DNA of 64,000 nucleotides from CAZTNW01 sp964614945 (GTDB lineage: Bacteria > Caldisericota > JANLFM01), in assembly GCA_964614945.1 (NCBI GenBank), contig CAZTNW010000003.1, forward strand, positions 1-64,000, read 5' to 3'. A program made the translations under genes and the position numbers. The notes under the pieces are model-generated. The model made no database searches. It saw nothing but the letters and a program-made list of their open reading frames with translations, and was not told the origin of the DNA. Positions 53,311 to 61,030 of the stretch are shown here, piece by piece. How positions within the stretch are numbered: the stretch's first letter is position 1; every line of letters starts with the position of its first letter.

Positions 53311-54453
53311 ATGGAATTGGAGGATAAGATCAATCGACTAGGGGACGCTGCCCGCTTTGATCTCTGCGGTTCCTGTGGCCCCAAAGGGACAAACGCCCGC
53401 AGGCTCAGTCCCGACAAAAGTAGGTGGATTTATCCTACCAGGCTCCCTGACGGGAGATCTCTCCTCCTTCTGAAGGTTCTCCTTTCCAATTCTTGCTTGA
53501 ATCACTGCTACTACTGCGCCACCTCGGCGTGGAGAAAAGAAGATAATGCCAGATTCCAGCCGGACGAACTGGCTGGCCTTTTTCTCAGTCTGTATGCCCG
53601 GGGCTCAGCGCACGGACTCTTCTTGAGCTCAGCCATTCCCGCAACGCCCCAAAGAACGATGGATGAGCTCCTGTCCACCGTAGAAATCTTGCGACTCAAG
53701 CACCGCTTCTCGGGATATATCCACCTCAAAGTTCTGCCTGGCGCGGAAAGAAATCAGGTTGAAAGAGCAGTCGAGCTCGCTAGCCGCGTCTCGATCAATC
53801 TGGAAGCTCCATCGGCCGACCATCTACGTAAAATCGCCCCCGGCAAGGATTTCCAAAAGGACTTGCTCGAAAAAATGAAATGGATCAAGGAAGTGCGCCA
53901 GGCAAAGCAAGGCGATTCCATCGCTGGATGCACTACCCAGTTCGTCATCGGCGCTTCCTCTGAATCCGATCTGGAGATTCTGAGTTGCGTGGAAAGCCTC
54001 TACCGCAATTTCAATCTGACCAGGGCTTATTTCAGCGCTTTCTACCCGATCCCTGATACTCCGTTGGCGCAGCTCCCCCCTACCCCTCCCCTGAGGGAGC
54101 ATCGCCTCTACCAGGCTGATTTTCTCCTGCGTTCCTACGGCTTCAACCTGGAGGATCTCACCTTCGAGCCCAGCGGTAACCTCAGCCTCGAGGCTGACCC
54201 GAAAATGGCCTGGGCTCGCATTCATCCGGAAAGATTCCCCTTGGAGATCAACCAGGCAGGGAAGGAAGAACTGATCAGGGTGCCCGGGATCGGCCCTATA
54301 TCCGCGAAAAGGATCGTGCGCAAAAGAGAGCGAGGCCCTTTCCGGGATTTCTCCTCCTTAAATGAGATGGGGGTAGTCCTGAAACGCGCCCTCCCCTTTA
54401 TTACGGTCAACGGAAAAACGGAAAATAAAGAGCAGCTCTCACTTTCCCTTTAG
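53311..54453 (+). CDS. Radical SAM protein, putative DNA modification/repair, with C-terminal HhH domain
   Basis: 380 residues. The radical-SAM cluster motif CxxxCxxC is in SNSCLNHCYYC (about 59-66); an additional CGSCG precedes it (19-23). A TIM-barrel core follows, and the C-terminus has a helix-hairpin-helix DNA-binding motif (LIRVPGIGPISAKRIVRKR). The layout matches the putative DNA modification/repair radical SAM family (related to spore photoproduct lyase, often next to a uracil-DNA-glycosylase-like gene). That partner is absent here. It is probably induced by DNA damage and translated from a leaderless message. Confidence 0.88.
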   Translation: MELEDKINRLGDAARFDLCGSCGPKGTNARRLSPDKSRWIYPTRLPDGRSLLLLKVLLSNSCLNHCYYCATSAWRKEDNARFQPDELAGLFLSLYARGSAHGLFLSSAIPATPQRTMDELLSTVEILRLKHRFSGYIHLKVLPGAERNQVERAVELASRVSINLEAPSADHLRKIAPGKDFQKDLLEKMKWIKEVRQAKQGDSIAGCTTQFVIGASSESDLEILSCVESLYRNFNLTRAYFSAFYPIPDTPLAQLPPTPPLREHRLYQADFLLRSYGFNLEDLTFEPSGNLSLEADPKMAWARIHPERFPLEINQAGKEELIRVPGIGPISAKRIVRKRERGPFRDFSSLNEMGVVLKRALPFITVNGKTENKEQLSLSL

Positions 54454-54457
54454 ACGC

Positions 54458-55483
54458 TCAGGGCAGTGTGACCCACATTTCGTCGTCGTAGTAGAGGTCC
54501 CTTCCCCAGGCCACCTTATCAAGCATCAGGGGTTTTGGAACCTCAAGGGCCTCAATACGGACAAGGTTGGAGCGAAAGAAATTGACGTCCGGAAGACCCG
54601 TGCTGATCGGAGCATTACTGTGAATGCGATACCCCTTCTCTCCGATCCCTCTTCGCTCCAGAATGTATTCATGAAAATTATGCACGATGTCCGTGATAAC
54701 GAATTTCATCTCCAGAAGGTTTCTCTGAATCTGCTGCCATTTAGAAAGGGAGCATTCGATTGTGGTCAAGCCGAAGTAACCGGCAGAGCTTTCACCCTTT
54801 AAACCCGAGGCGCACCGGGAGAGAAAAAGAGTGATCCCGGAAATAGTCTCCACCGGATCTGTGAAAAAGACGTCGAATTGGCCATCTAAATCCCGAGGGA
54901 TCGGCTCGCGGGCATCATAGTCGAGCACCCGGTAATTCTCCCAGCGGTTCTCTCTCGCCCTCTGCCTAAGGAATTCATTCAGGCGGGAGTCAATCTCTAA
55001 GACCTGAATACTCCGGGGTAAGCCCGTGAGCGCGCAGGCCAGGGAGGTGAGGTCATCATCCCCCAGGAAGAGGATCTTCCTCCCCTCCAGATCGCCTCTG
55101 CGATAGAGATAAAGTACCCGCGCGATGGTGTCCTCAGGAAGAATGTAACCCTGATCAAAATCGGATATGGCCTCGGGCCTCCCCCGGCTTATCTCTCTGA
55201 ATCTCTCTCCAAAGCCTTCGAATTGTTCGCCCGGCGAAACCGTTCGGCCTCGACAGTGCGGGCAGGTGACCTCCTCTATTTCCCGGAAGGAGAGCGAGGC
55301 TTCCCGGCCTCTCTCCGTGAGATAAAGAAACTCACCCCGCGTCTCGACCCATTCGTTTCCCAAAAGACTGCCCAGGGCTCTTGTGAAAGAGGGGCCATCG
55401 GCCTCCGATTCTCTGAGAAGGTACCAGTAAGATTTGGCCGATTGCCTCAATTCCTGCAAGATCCGCTGCTCGAGTTTCTTCAT
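54458..55483 (-). CDS. bpsA: Branched-chain polyamine synthase BpsA
   Basis: 341 residues, close to the Thermococcus enzyme. A winged-helix N-terminal domain (about 1-70) is followed by CxxC (CPHCRGR), the signature GDDDLTSLACAL (SAM-fold loop with acidic substrate residues) and DPVETISG. BpsA transfers two aminopropyl groups from decarboxylated SAM to the secondary amine of spermidine, giving N4-bis(aminopropyl)spermidine, which protects nucleic acids at high temperature. GAGGAGG precedes ATG 55483; the longer frame upstream is only antisense to acpS. It converges with the radical SAM gene, 4 bp apart. Confidence 0.92.
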   Translation of the reverse strand: MKKLEQRILQELRQSAKSYWYLLRESEADGPSFTRALGSLLGNEWVETRGEFLYLTERGREASLSFREIEEVTCPHCRGRTVSPGEQFEGFGERFREISRGRPEAISDFDQGYILPEDTIARVLYLYRRGDLEGRKILFLGDDDLTSLACALTGLPRSIQVLEIDSRLNEFLRQRARENRWENYRVLDYDAREPIPRDLDGQFDVFFTDPVETISGITLFLSRCASGLKGESSAGYFGLTTIECSLSKWQQIQRNLLEMKFVITDIVHNFHEYILERRGIGEKGYRIHSNAPISTGLPDVNFFRSNLVRIEALEVPKPLMLDKVAWGRDLYYDDEMWVTLP

Positions 55484-55510
55484 CCTCAAGCCTCCTCGCT
55501 TTGAATTTCC

Positions 55511-55540
55511 TTTACCATGATAGAGAAGTCTGCCTAAAAT
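55511..55540 (+). promoter_or_regulatory. acpS promoter, giving a leaderless transcript
   Basis: TTTACC (55511-55516), 18-bp spacer, TAAAAT (55535-55540). The ATG of acpS begins 6 nt after the -10, which is where transcription should start, and no ribosome site is present. Confidence 0.6.
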
Positions 55541-55546
55541 AGAAAT

Positions 55547-55909
55547 ATGAGCGAAGGGTTGGGAATGGACATCATTGATATCGCGAGAGTGCGTCAGCTT
55601 GTCCAGCGGTATGGGAACCGCTTCCTGGAACGGATTTTCACCACCTGCGAGATCGGATATTGTTTTTCCCGGCGCGATCCCTTTCCCCACCTGGCTGCTC
55701 GCTTTGCCGCGAAAGAGGCTTTTCTGAAGGCCTTTGCCCCTTCCCGAGGAGATTTCAACTGGAAGGATATCGAGGTCGGAAGGGACGAAACGGGAGCTCC
55801 CTTTCTCATCTTCCAAGGCAAGCAAGTAAAGGAAGCCCTGCTCTCGCTCAGCCACACGGAGAGCCTGGCTTCCGCTGTGGTTCTATGCAAGAAAGTGAGC
55901 GGACGTTGA
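55547..55909 (+). CDS. acpS: Holo-[acyl-carrier-protein] synthase
   Basis: 120 residues. Family motifs: GMDIIDIARVRQL (Mg2+-binding Asp), FTTCEIGYC and RFAAKEAFLKAF (KEA core), SLSHTESLA. It transfers 4'-phosphopantetheine from CoA to acyl carrier protein. Followed by the NAD(P)HX repair gene with a TTGA overlap, a common pairing in Firmicutes and elsewhere. Confidence 0.95.
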   Translation: MSEGLGMDIIDIARVRQLVQRYGNRFLERIFTTCEIGYCFSRRDPFPHLAARFAAKEAFLKAFAPSRGDFNWKDIEVGRDETGAPFLIFQGKQVKEALLSLSHTESLASAVVLCKKVSGR

Positions 55910-57441
55910 AATTAGTGACAGCTGAGGAAATGAAAACCATCGACCGGAAAGCGAGCGAGGAATTCCACCTTCCCTCCCTCCTACTGATGGAGAACGCGGG
56001 TCGAGCAGTGGCTGGGGCGGTAGAGCGAAATTTTTCCGATGCCAGAAAGATAGCAATCCTTGCCGGAAAGGGGAACAACGGAGGGGATGGATTCGTGGCC
56101 GCTCGCCATCTAGCGAAGGACAGAGCCGTCACCGTCTTTCTTGCAGCTGATCCCAAAGAGCTCAAGGGAGATGCGGCAATTCAATTTAAGACACTTTCCG
56201 GCTTTCCGGTGGAAATAGAATACCTGAACGAATCGAGTGCAGGGAAATCCCTAGAACAAATAAAAGATCACGACCTTCTCTTAGACGCTCTTTTCGGCAC
56301 TGGGCTCGCGGGGAATCTGAATCCCTTTTACCGGAAATTGATCGAGACGATCAATACGATCAATCCGCGCACGCTGGCTGTGGACATGCCCTCCGGCCTG
56401 GAGGCTAATTCCGGTAAAATCCTGGGGGCTTGCCTCAAAGCGGATTTCACCATAACTCTAGGCTTGCCGAAGATCGGTCTATTTACACCCGAGAGGGCAG
56501 AGTTAGTGGGCAAGTTAGAGGTCGCGGACATCGGCTACCCGCCGGGGCTGCTTCAGGCCCCGGATAGTCGCGGCAACTTGCTCGATCAGAAGATGCTCAG
56601 AGGAACTCTCCCCAGAAGGAAAAAGAATTCACACAAGGGCACCTACGGAAAAGTACTGGTGATCGCCGGCTCCCTACTCTACCGGGGTGCGGCGAACCTT
56701 ACCAGCCTGTCCGCGTTGCGCGTTGGAGCCGGCCTGGTGGAGCTAGCCCAGCCGGAGAGCCTCTGCTTGAAGAATCGCCGGAAGGCGGACGAGGTCATCC
56801 AGCTGCCGCTCAGAGAGACCGCCCGGCACTCCATTTCCTCGAGAGCGCTGAGAGAGAGCTTGAAGGAGGCTTCGGCCTCCGATGTTGTCATTCTCGGGCC
56901 GGGTCTGGGCTCGGATTCGGACACTATTCGTTTCGTGCGAAACTTCCTGCTTGAGAATCTCACCCCGACTGTCCTTGATGCAGACGGCCTCAATGCCCTT
57001 GAGGGGGAAAGCGAGCTGTTGCTTAAAGCGCCTGCTCCCCTAATTCTCACCCCTCATCCCGCTGAACTCGCCCGATTGCTCAATAAGAGTACCGCTCGTG
57101 TCCAGGAGGACCGCATGAAGGCCGCCCTTTTTGCCAGCCGAAGTTTCGACTGCATCTTCGTTCTGAAGGGCTATCATAGCATAATTGCCGATCCGAGGGG
57201 AAATTTCTTCATTAACCCTACCGGCAACCCTGGAATGGCAACGGCCGGGATGGGAGATGTACTGGCAGGCGTGATTGGAGGAATTCTCGCCCAGAAGACC
57301 TCACTGCTCTCCGGCACCTGTCTCGGTGTTTACGTTCACGGCCTGGCGGGAGATCTGGCCGCGCAGGAGATCGGAGAAAGGGGGCTGCTCGCCTCCGACC
57401 TCATTCCACTGCTTCCCCGAGCCCTTCAGTATTTGAGCTGA
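55906..57441 (+). CDS. nnr: Bifunctional NAD(P)HX epimerase/dehydratase
   Basis: 511 residues, the usual fused form. The N-terminal YjeF_N (epimerase) domain has LVTAEEMKTIDRKA, GKGNNGGDGFVAARHL and DALFGTGLAG. The C-terminal ADP/ATP-dependent dehydratase (ribokinase-like) has GSLLYRGAANLTSLSALRVG, DADGLNAL, LTPHPAELARLL and NPGMATAGMGDVLAGVIGG. It repairs hydrated NADH and NADPH, which form faster when hot. The TTG start overlapping the acpS stop gives the family-typical N-terminus; an ATG seven codons upstream is possible. Confidence 0.95.
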   Translation: MKLVTAEEMKTIDRKASEEFHLPSLLLMENAGRAVAGAVERNFSDARKIAILAGKGNNGGDGFVAARHLAKDRAVTVFLAADPKELKGDAAIQFKTLSGFPVEIEYLNESSAGKSLEQIKDHDLLLDALFGTGLAGNLNPFYRKLIETINTINPRTLAVDMPSGLEANSGKILGACLKADFTITLGLPKIGLFTPERAELVGKLEVADIGYPPGLLQAPDSRGNLLDQKMLRGTLPRRKKNSHKGTYGKVLVIAGSLLYRGAANLTSLSALRVGAGLVELAQPESLCLKNRRKADEVIQLPLRETARHSISSRALRESLKEASASDVVILGPGLGSDSDTIRFVRNFLLENLTPTVLDADGLNALEGESELLLKAPAPLILTPHPAELARLLNKSTARVQEDRMKAALFASRSFDCIFVLKGYHSIIADPRGNFFINPTGNPGMATAGMGDVLAGVIGGILAQKTSLLSGTCLGVYVHGLAGDLAAQEIGERGLLASDLIPLLPRALQYLS

Positions 57442-57470
57442 ATCAGCGAACCGTTTGGTGAACTTATAGT

Positions 57471-57514
57471 CTATTTCCGTCTATTTGCATTTATTTCCGC
57501 TTATTTAGTATAAT
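57471..57514 (+). promoter_or_regulatory. speD operon promoter with four 10-bp A/T-rich repeats
   Basis: Four imperfect tandem decamers (CTATTTCCGT, CTATTTGCAT, TTATTTCCGC, TTATTTAGTA) occupy 57471-57510 and run into a consensus TATAAT (57509-57514). The -35 is poor. T-tracts in helical phase suggest curved DNA or an UP-like element, or an activator site. About 105 nt of leader follow before speD. Confidence 0.55.
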
Positions 57515-57624
57515 GTTTGGTGTTTTTGGCCGGATTTGCCGGAATTTTTCCAAAAAAGTATTGATTTTTGACCGAATTCGTAGTATTTTGTCTGCGATTT
57601 TTCTCACAGGAAGGAGCGTGAAAA

Positions 57625-58056
57625 ATGCGCACTCTCGGAAAACATATTATTATCGAATGTTCCGGCTGCCGACCGGAGATCTTGAATAACCTGGACGCTG
57701 TTCAGGAAATCTTGACTAATGCCGCGATCGCAGCCAAGGCCGAGGTCCGAGCTCGCGCTTTTCATCGCTTCTCCCCGCAGGGAGTCTCAGGAGTTGTGGT
57801 CATCTCCGAATCCCACCTATCCGTCCATACATGGCCTGAATACGGTTATGCCGCACTGGATATCTATACCTGTGGCGAGAAAACCCTGCCCTGGTTGGCC
57901 TGCGAATTTGTCGCTCGATCGTTTGGCGCAAGGGAGGTCAAGGCCACAGAAATTCAGCGAGGAATTGAAAAAAGAGCCGGTTATTTCTCGCACAATGTCA
58001 CGGAGGCAAATGAGAAAGATGACGTCCAAGATCCCCAGATGGCAATGGTTTCATGA
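57625..58056 (+). CDS. speD: S-adenosylmethionine decarboxylase proenzyme
   Basis: 143 residues, bacterial/archaeal class 1B. Autocleavage is expected between Glu62 and Ser63 (ISE-SHLSVHTW), making the pyruvoyl group at Ser63; His68 and Cys83 (YTCG) sit at the same positions as in the Thermotoga enzyme. The product, decarboxylated SAM, is the aminopropyl donor for SpeE and BpsA. GGAAGGAGCG precedes the ATG. It overlaps speE by 47 nt. Confidence 0.97.
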   Translation: MRTLGKHIIIECSGCRPEILNNLDAVQEILTNAAIAAKAEVRARAFHRFSPQGVSGVVVISESHLSVHTWPEYGYAALDIYTCGEKTLPWLACEFVARSFGAREVKATEIQRGIEKRAGYFSHNVTEANEKDDVQDPQMAMVS

Positions 58057-58957
58057 CTATTTCGCTTCTACAGAGGCGCACCTCCATGGTTTTACCCGTC
58101 TTCTTTTTCAGAAAACTACCCCCTACCAGACGATAGAGATCCTGGAAACCCCCTTTTATGGCAGAATGCTCGTTCTGGACGGGGACGTTCAGTCCTCGGA
58201 AAAGGACGAATACATATACCACGAAGCTCTCGTCCATCCGGCGATGATCCTCCATCCTAACCCTTCGAGGGTGCTTGTCATGGGAGGAGGAGAAGGAGCG
58301 ACGCTGAGGGAAGTACTCCGGCACAGAACCGTCCTTAAAGCGGAGATGTTCGATCTGGATCTGGAGGTGATTGAGGCCTGCAAAACCTACCTTCCGGAGT
58401 GGAACGCTGGCTCTTACCAGGACCCGCGGGCCACTCTCCACGCCGGAGACGCCCGCAAAATGCTGGCTCAATACGACGGTCCGCCCTTCCAGGTGATTAT
58501 CTCGGATTTGACCGATCCCTTCGCCGAGGGCCCCTCCCACCTTCTCTTCACCGGAGAATTCTTCCGCCTGGTGAAAGAGAGGATGGATCCGGACGGAATC
58601 TTTGTGCTGCAGGCCTCCCTCCTGCGCAACGTGACCTACGAGATGCACCTGGCCATCCGCAACACCCTGCTTCAGGTCTTCTCCCAGGTCCATTCCTATT
58701 TTGCTTACGTGCCTGCCTTCGATACTACCTGGGGCTTCATCCTCTCCTCCGATTGCCACGATCCAGTCTCCCCCACCCTGGAGGAAATCGATCGGCGCAT
58801 TGCGAGAAGGGTTGAAGGAGAACTCCGATATTACGACGGGGAGACTCACCTCTCCCTCTTTCATCTGCCGAAGGACATCCGTGCCCTCCTCGCGCAGCCC
58901 TCGCCATTGATCGAGGATGGCACTCCTTTTTTCCTTCCGAGAAAGGGAAATGAATAG
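58010..58957 (+). CDS. speE: Aminopropyltransferase, spermidine/thermospermine synthase type
   Basis: About 315 residues. The family core is present: YQTIEILETPFYGRMLVLDG, QSSEKDEYIYHEALVHPA, the SAM-fold loop VMGGGEGATLREVLRH, and SDLTDP. From memory, the sequence around QSSEKDE, HPNPSRV and the C-terminal EIDRRIARRVEGELRYYD resembles plant ACL5 thermospermine synthase more than E. coli SpeE, so the product may be thermospermine or another triamine/tetramine rather than only spermidine. GGAGG lies near the ATG at 58010; ATG 58019 is an alternative. Each turnover releases methylthioadenosine, which the next three genes remove. Confidence 0.88.
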   Translation: MRKMTSKIPRWQWFHDYFASTEAHLHGFTRLLFQKTTPYQTIEILETPFYGRMLVLDGDVQSSEKDEYIYHEALVHPAMILHPNPSRVLVMGGGEGATLREVLRHRTVLKAEMFDLDLEVIEACKTYLPEWNAGSYQDPRATLHAGDARKMLAQYDGPPFQVIISDLTDPFAEGPSHLLFTGEFFRLVKERMDPDGIFVLQASLLRNVTYEMHLAIRNTLLQVFSQVHSYFAYVPAFDTTWGFILSSDCHDPVSPTLEEIDRRIARRVEGELRYYDGETHLSLFHLPKDIRALLAQPSPLIEDGTPFFLPRKGNE

Positions 58958-60245
58958 GATCCTGATTCGCGGCGCCACAATCCTGCCCATGACCCAACCC
59001 GAGGACTTAATCGAGGGCGGGGATATCCTGATTGAGGGGAAGACGCTGAAATACGTAGGCGTCCGCAATAATTGGCCTACTGAGGAATTAGAAGTAGTTT
59101 CCGCCGAAGGCAAAATTGCCCTTCCCGGCTTCGTCAACACCCACGCTCACCTAGCCATGGTGCTGATGCGCGGCTATGCGGATGATATGAACCTTCAGGA
59201 CTGGCTGACTCAGAAAATCTGGCCGCTTGAGGCCAGGTTGAAGGGAAGACACGTCTATATCGGCAGCCTCCTGGGAGCGATGGAGCTCATCGCTGCTGGG
59301 ATCACCACCTTCGCCGACATGTACTTCTTCATGGAGGAGGTGGCGCAAGCCGTGCAAAAAAGCGGTCTCAGGGCTTCTCTGTCTCAGGGGATGATCGTTA
59401 GCGGACAGCCTTCCGCTCATCTGGTGCTCAAAAAGGGGCTCGATTTCGCCATCTCTTTCCAGGGAGCGGCAGACGGGCGCATCAGCACAATGCTGGCCCC
59501 GCATGCCTGCTACACCTGTCCGCCCGACTTTCTTCGGTCGGTGAGGAAAGCAGCTGAGCGGGAGAGGCTTGGTGTCCACATCCATGTAAGCGAGACACAA
59601 AAGGAAGTGCAGGATTGCCAGAACGAGCACGGCAAGACTCCGCCCCAGCTTCTGGAGGAGCTCGGCCTCTTCGAAGTACCTCTCCTCGCCGCACATTGCA
59701 TTATTTTAAAACCAAGCGATTTCCCGATCTTGAAGAAAGCAAAGGGGATAGCCCACTGCCCTGTCTCCAACGCTAAAATCGCCGCCGGCATCGCTCCCGT
59801 GAGGGATTTTCTGAAAGCAGGGATCAACGTCAGCCTGGCCACGGACGGTGCCTGTTCAAACAACCGGCTAGACCTTCTGCAGGAGATAAAGACCGCGGCC
59901 ATCCTGGCTAAAGTCTCGACCGGCGACCCTCTGAGCGTACCAGCCTTCCAGGCTCTGCAGATGGCAACGCTCGGGGGAGCCAGGGCCCTGGGGCTTGAGG
60001 AGAAAATCGGCACCCTGGAAAAAGGGAAGGAGGCGGACCTGGTTCTCCTCGACCTCGATCGGCCCCACCTTACTCCCTGCTTCGATCCCTATTCTCACCT
60101 TGCCTATGCCGCCCTGCCCTCCGATATTGATTCCGTGATGGTGCAGGGAAAATGGCTTCTCGCGGGAAGAAAATTTCTCACCCTGGACTGGAAAGAGGTG
60201 AAAGCAAGTACGGAAGAAACCCTGAGGGAGCTCGTGGGAAAATGA
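58950..60245 (+). CDS. mtaD: 5'-methylthioadenosine/S-adenosylhomocysteine deaminase
   Basis: 431 residues, amidohydrolase family. Metal ligands are in NTHAHLAMVLMRGYADD, HIHVSET, AAHCIIL and SLATDGACSNNRLDLL; the composite-domain N- and C-termini (ATILPM; KEADLVLLDLDRPH) match the MtaD/TrzN group. It would convert MTA to methylthioinosine. The ATG overlaps the end of speE by 8 nt and the stop overlaps the next start (ATGA). Confidence 0.92.
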   Translation: MNRILIRGATILPMTQPEDLIEGGDILIEGKTLKYVGVRNNWPTEELEVVSAEGKIALPGFVNTHAHLAMVLMRGYADDMNLQDWLTQKIWPLEARLKGRHVYIGSLLGAMELIAAGITTFADMYFFMEEVAQAVQKSGLRASLSQGMIVSGQPSAHLVLKKGLDFAISFQGAADGRISTMLAPHACYTCPPDFLRSVRKAAERERLGVHIHVSETQKEVQDCQNEHGKTPPQLLEELGLFEVPLLAAHCIILKPSDFPILKKAKGIAHCPVSNAKIAAGIAPVRDFLKAGINVSLATDGACSNNRLDLLQEIKTAAILAKVSTGDPLSVPAFQALQMATLGGARALGLEEKIGTLEKGKEADLVLLDLDRPHLTPCFDPYSHLAYAALPSDIDSVMVQGKWLLAGRKFLTLDWKEVKASTEETLRELVGK

Positions 60246-61030
60246 GAATCGCTTTCATCGGGGGAACCGGTTTTTACACCGCGGATTTCCTCTCTCAGGT
60301 GAAGGAGCTCACGGTGGAGACAAGATGGGGCTCGGTTATCCTGCTTGAAGGTCTGTGGAAGAACCGGAAAATCCTTTTCCTCACCCGCCACGGCAAGGGA
60401 CACGTCGTCCCGCCCCACCTGGTCAATTACCGCGCTAATATCGCCGCCTTAAAGAAGCTCAACGCCAAGGCAATCTTCTCTTCTGTCGCCGTTGGTTCCC
60501 TGAACGTGGAGATGGAGGCGGGGAGCCTCCTTATCCTGGACCAGTTTCTTGACTTCACGAAAGACAGGCCGGGCACCTTCTTCACTGGAAGGGAGTTACC
60601 TGTAGTCCATACCGATATGAGCTATCCCTACTGCAGCTTTCTGCGCGACCTGCTATACGCGAAAGGGCAGGAGCTCCAGCTCCCCGTTCATCCCACCGGC
60701 ACCTACGCCTGCGCGGAAGGACCTCGGTTCGAATCGGCGGCCGAGATCAAGATGTTCCGTGTCGTTGGCGGCCATGTTGTCGGAATGACCGGTGTGCCGG
60801 AGGTCGTTCTCGCCCGCGAGGCCGGTATCTGCTACGCCTCAGTCGCGCTCGTGACCAACTATGCTGCCGGTATCTCGCACACCCTCCTCACCCACGAGGA
60901 AGTCGTGGAGGAGATGAAGAAGAGCACAGAGAAATTCCTCTCCCTTCTCCTCGAGACAATCGAAGCAATGCCGGAAGAGTGGGAGTGTAATTGCGAGAAG
61001 AGGCCGGAAGCAGAACTGATCAGCCAATGA
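60242..61030 (+). CDS. Methylthioinosine/methylthioadenosine phosphorylase
   Basis: 262 residues, trimeric PNP/MTAP fold: GGTGFYTADFL, LTRHGKGHVVPPHLVNYRAN, DQFLDFT, and GMTGVPEVVLAREAGICYAS. Purine specificity in this family depends on the residue after the last segment: MTAP enzymes have Asp (TDYD), 6-oxopurine enzymes have Asn. Here it is VTNYAAG, the Asn type, which predicts methylthioinosine (or inosine) as substrate, matching the adjacent MTA deaminase. Start at ATG 60242 in a 4-nt overlap; overlap ATGA also with mtnA. Confidence 0.9.
   Translation: MRIAFIGGTGFYTADFLSQVKELTVETRWGSVILLEGLWKNRKILFLTRHGKGHVVPPHLVNYRANIAALKKLNAKAIFSSVAVGSLNVEMEAGSLLILDQFLDFTKDRPGTFFTGRELPVVHTDMSYPYCSFLRDLLYAKGQELQLPVHPTGTYACAEGPRFESAAEIKMFRVVGGHVVGMTGVPEVVLAREAGICYASVALVTNYAAGISHTLLTHEEVVEEMKKSTEKFLSLLLETIEAMPEEWECNCEKRPEAELISQ

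Noticed and set aside
55484..55855. 124-residue N-terminal extension of bpsA
   Set aside because: It is the complement of acpS; ATG 55483 has a strong GAGGAGG and gives the known BpsA length.
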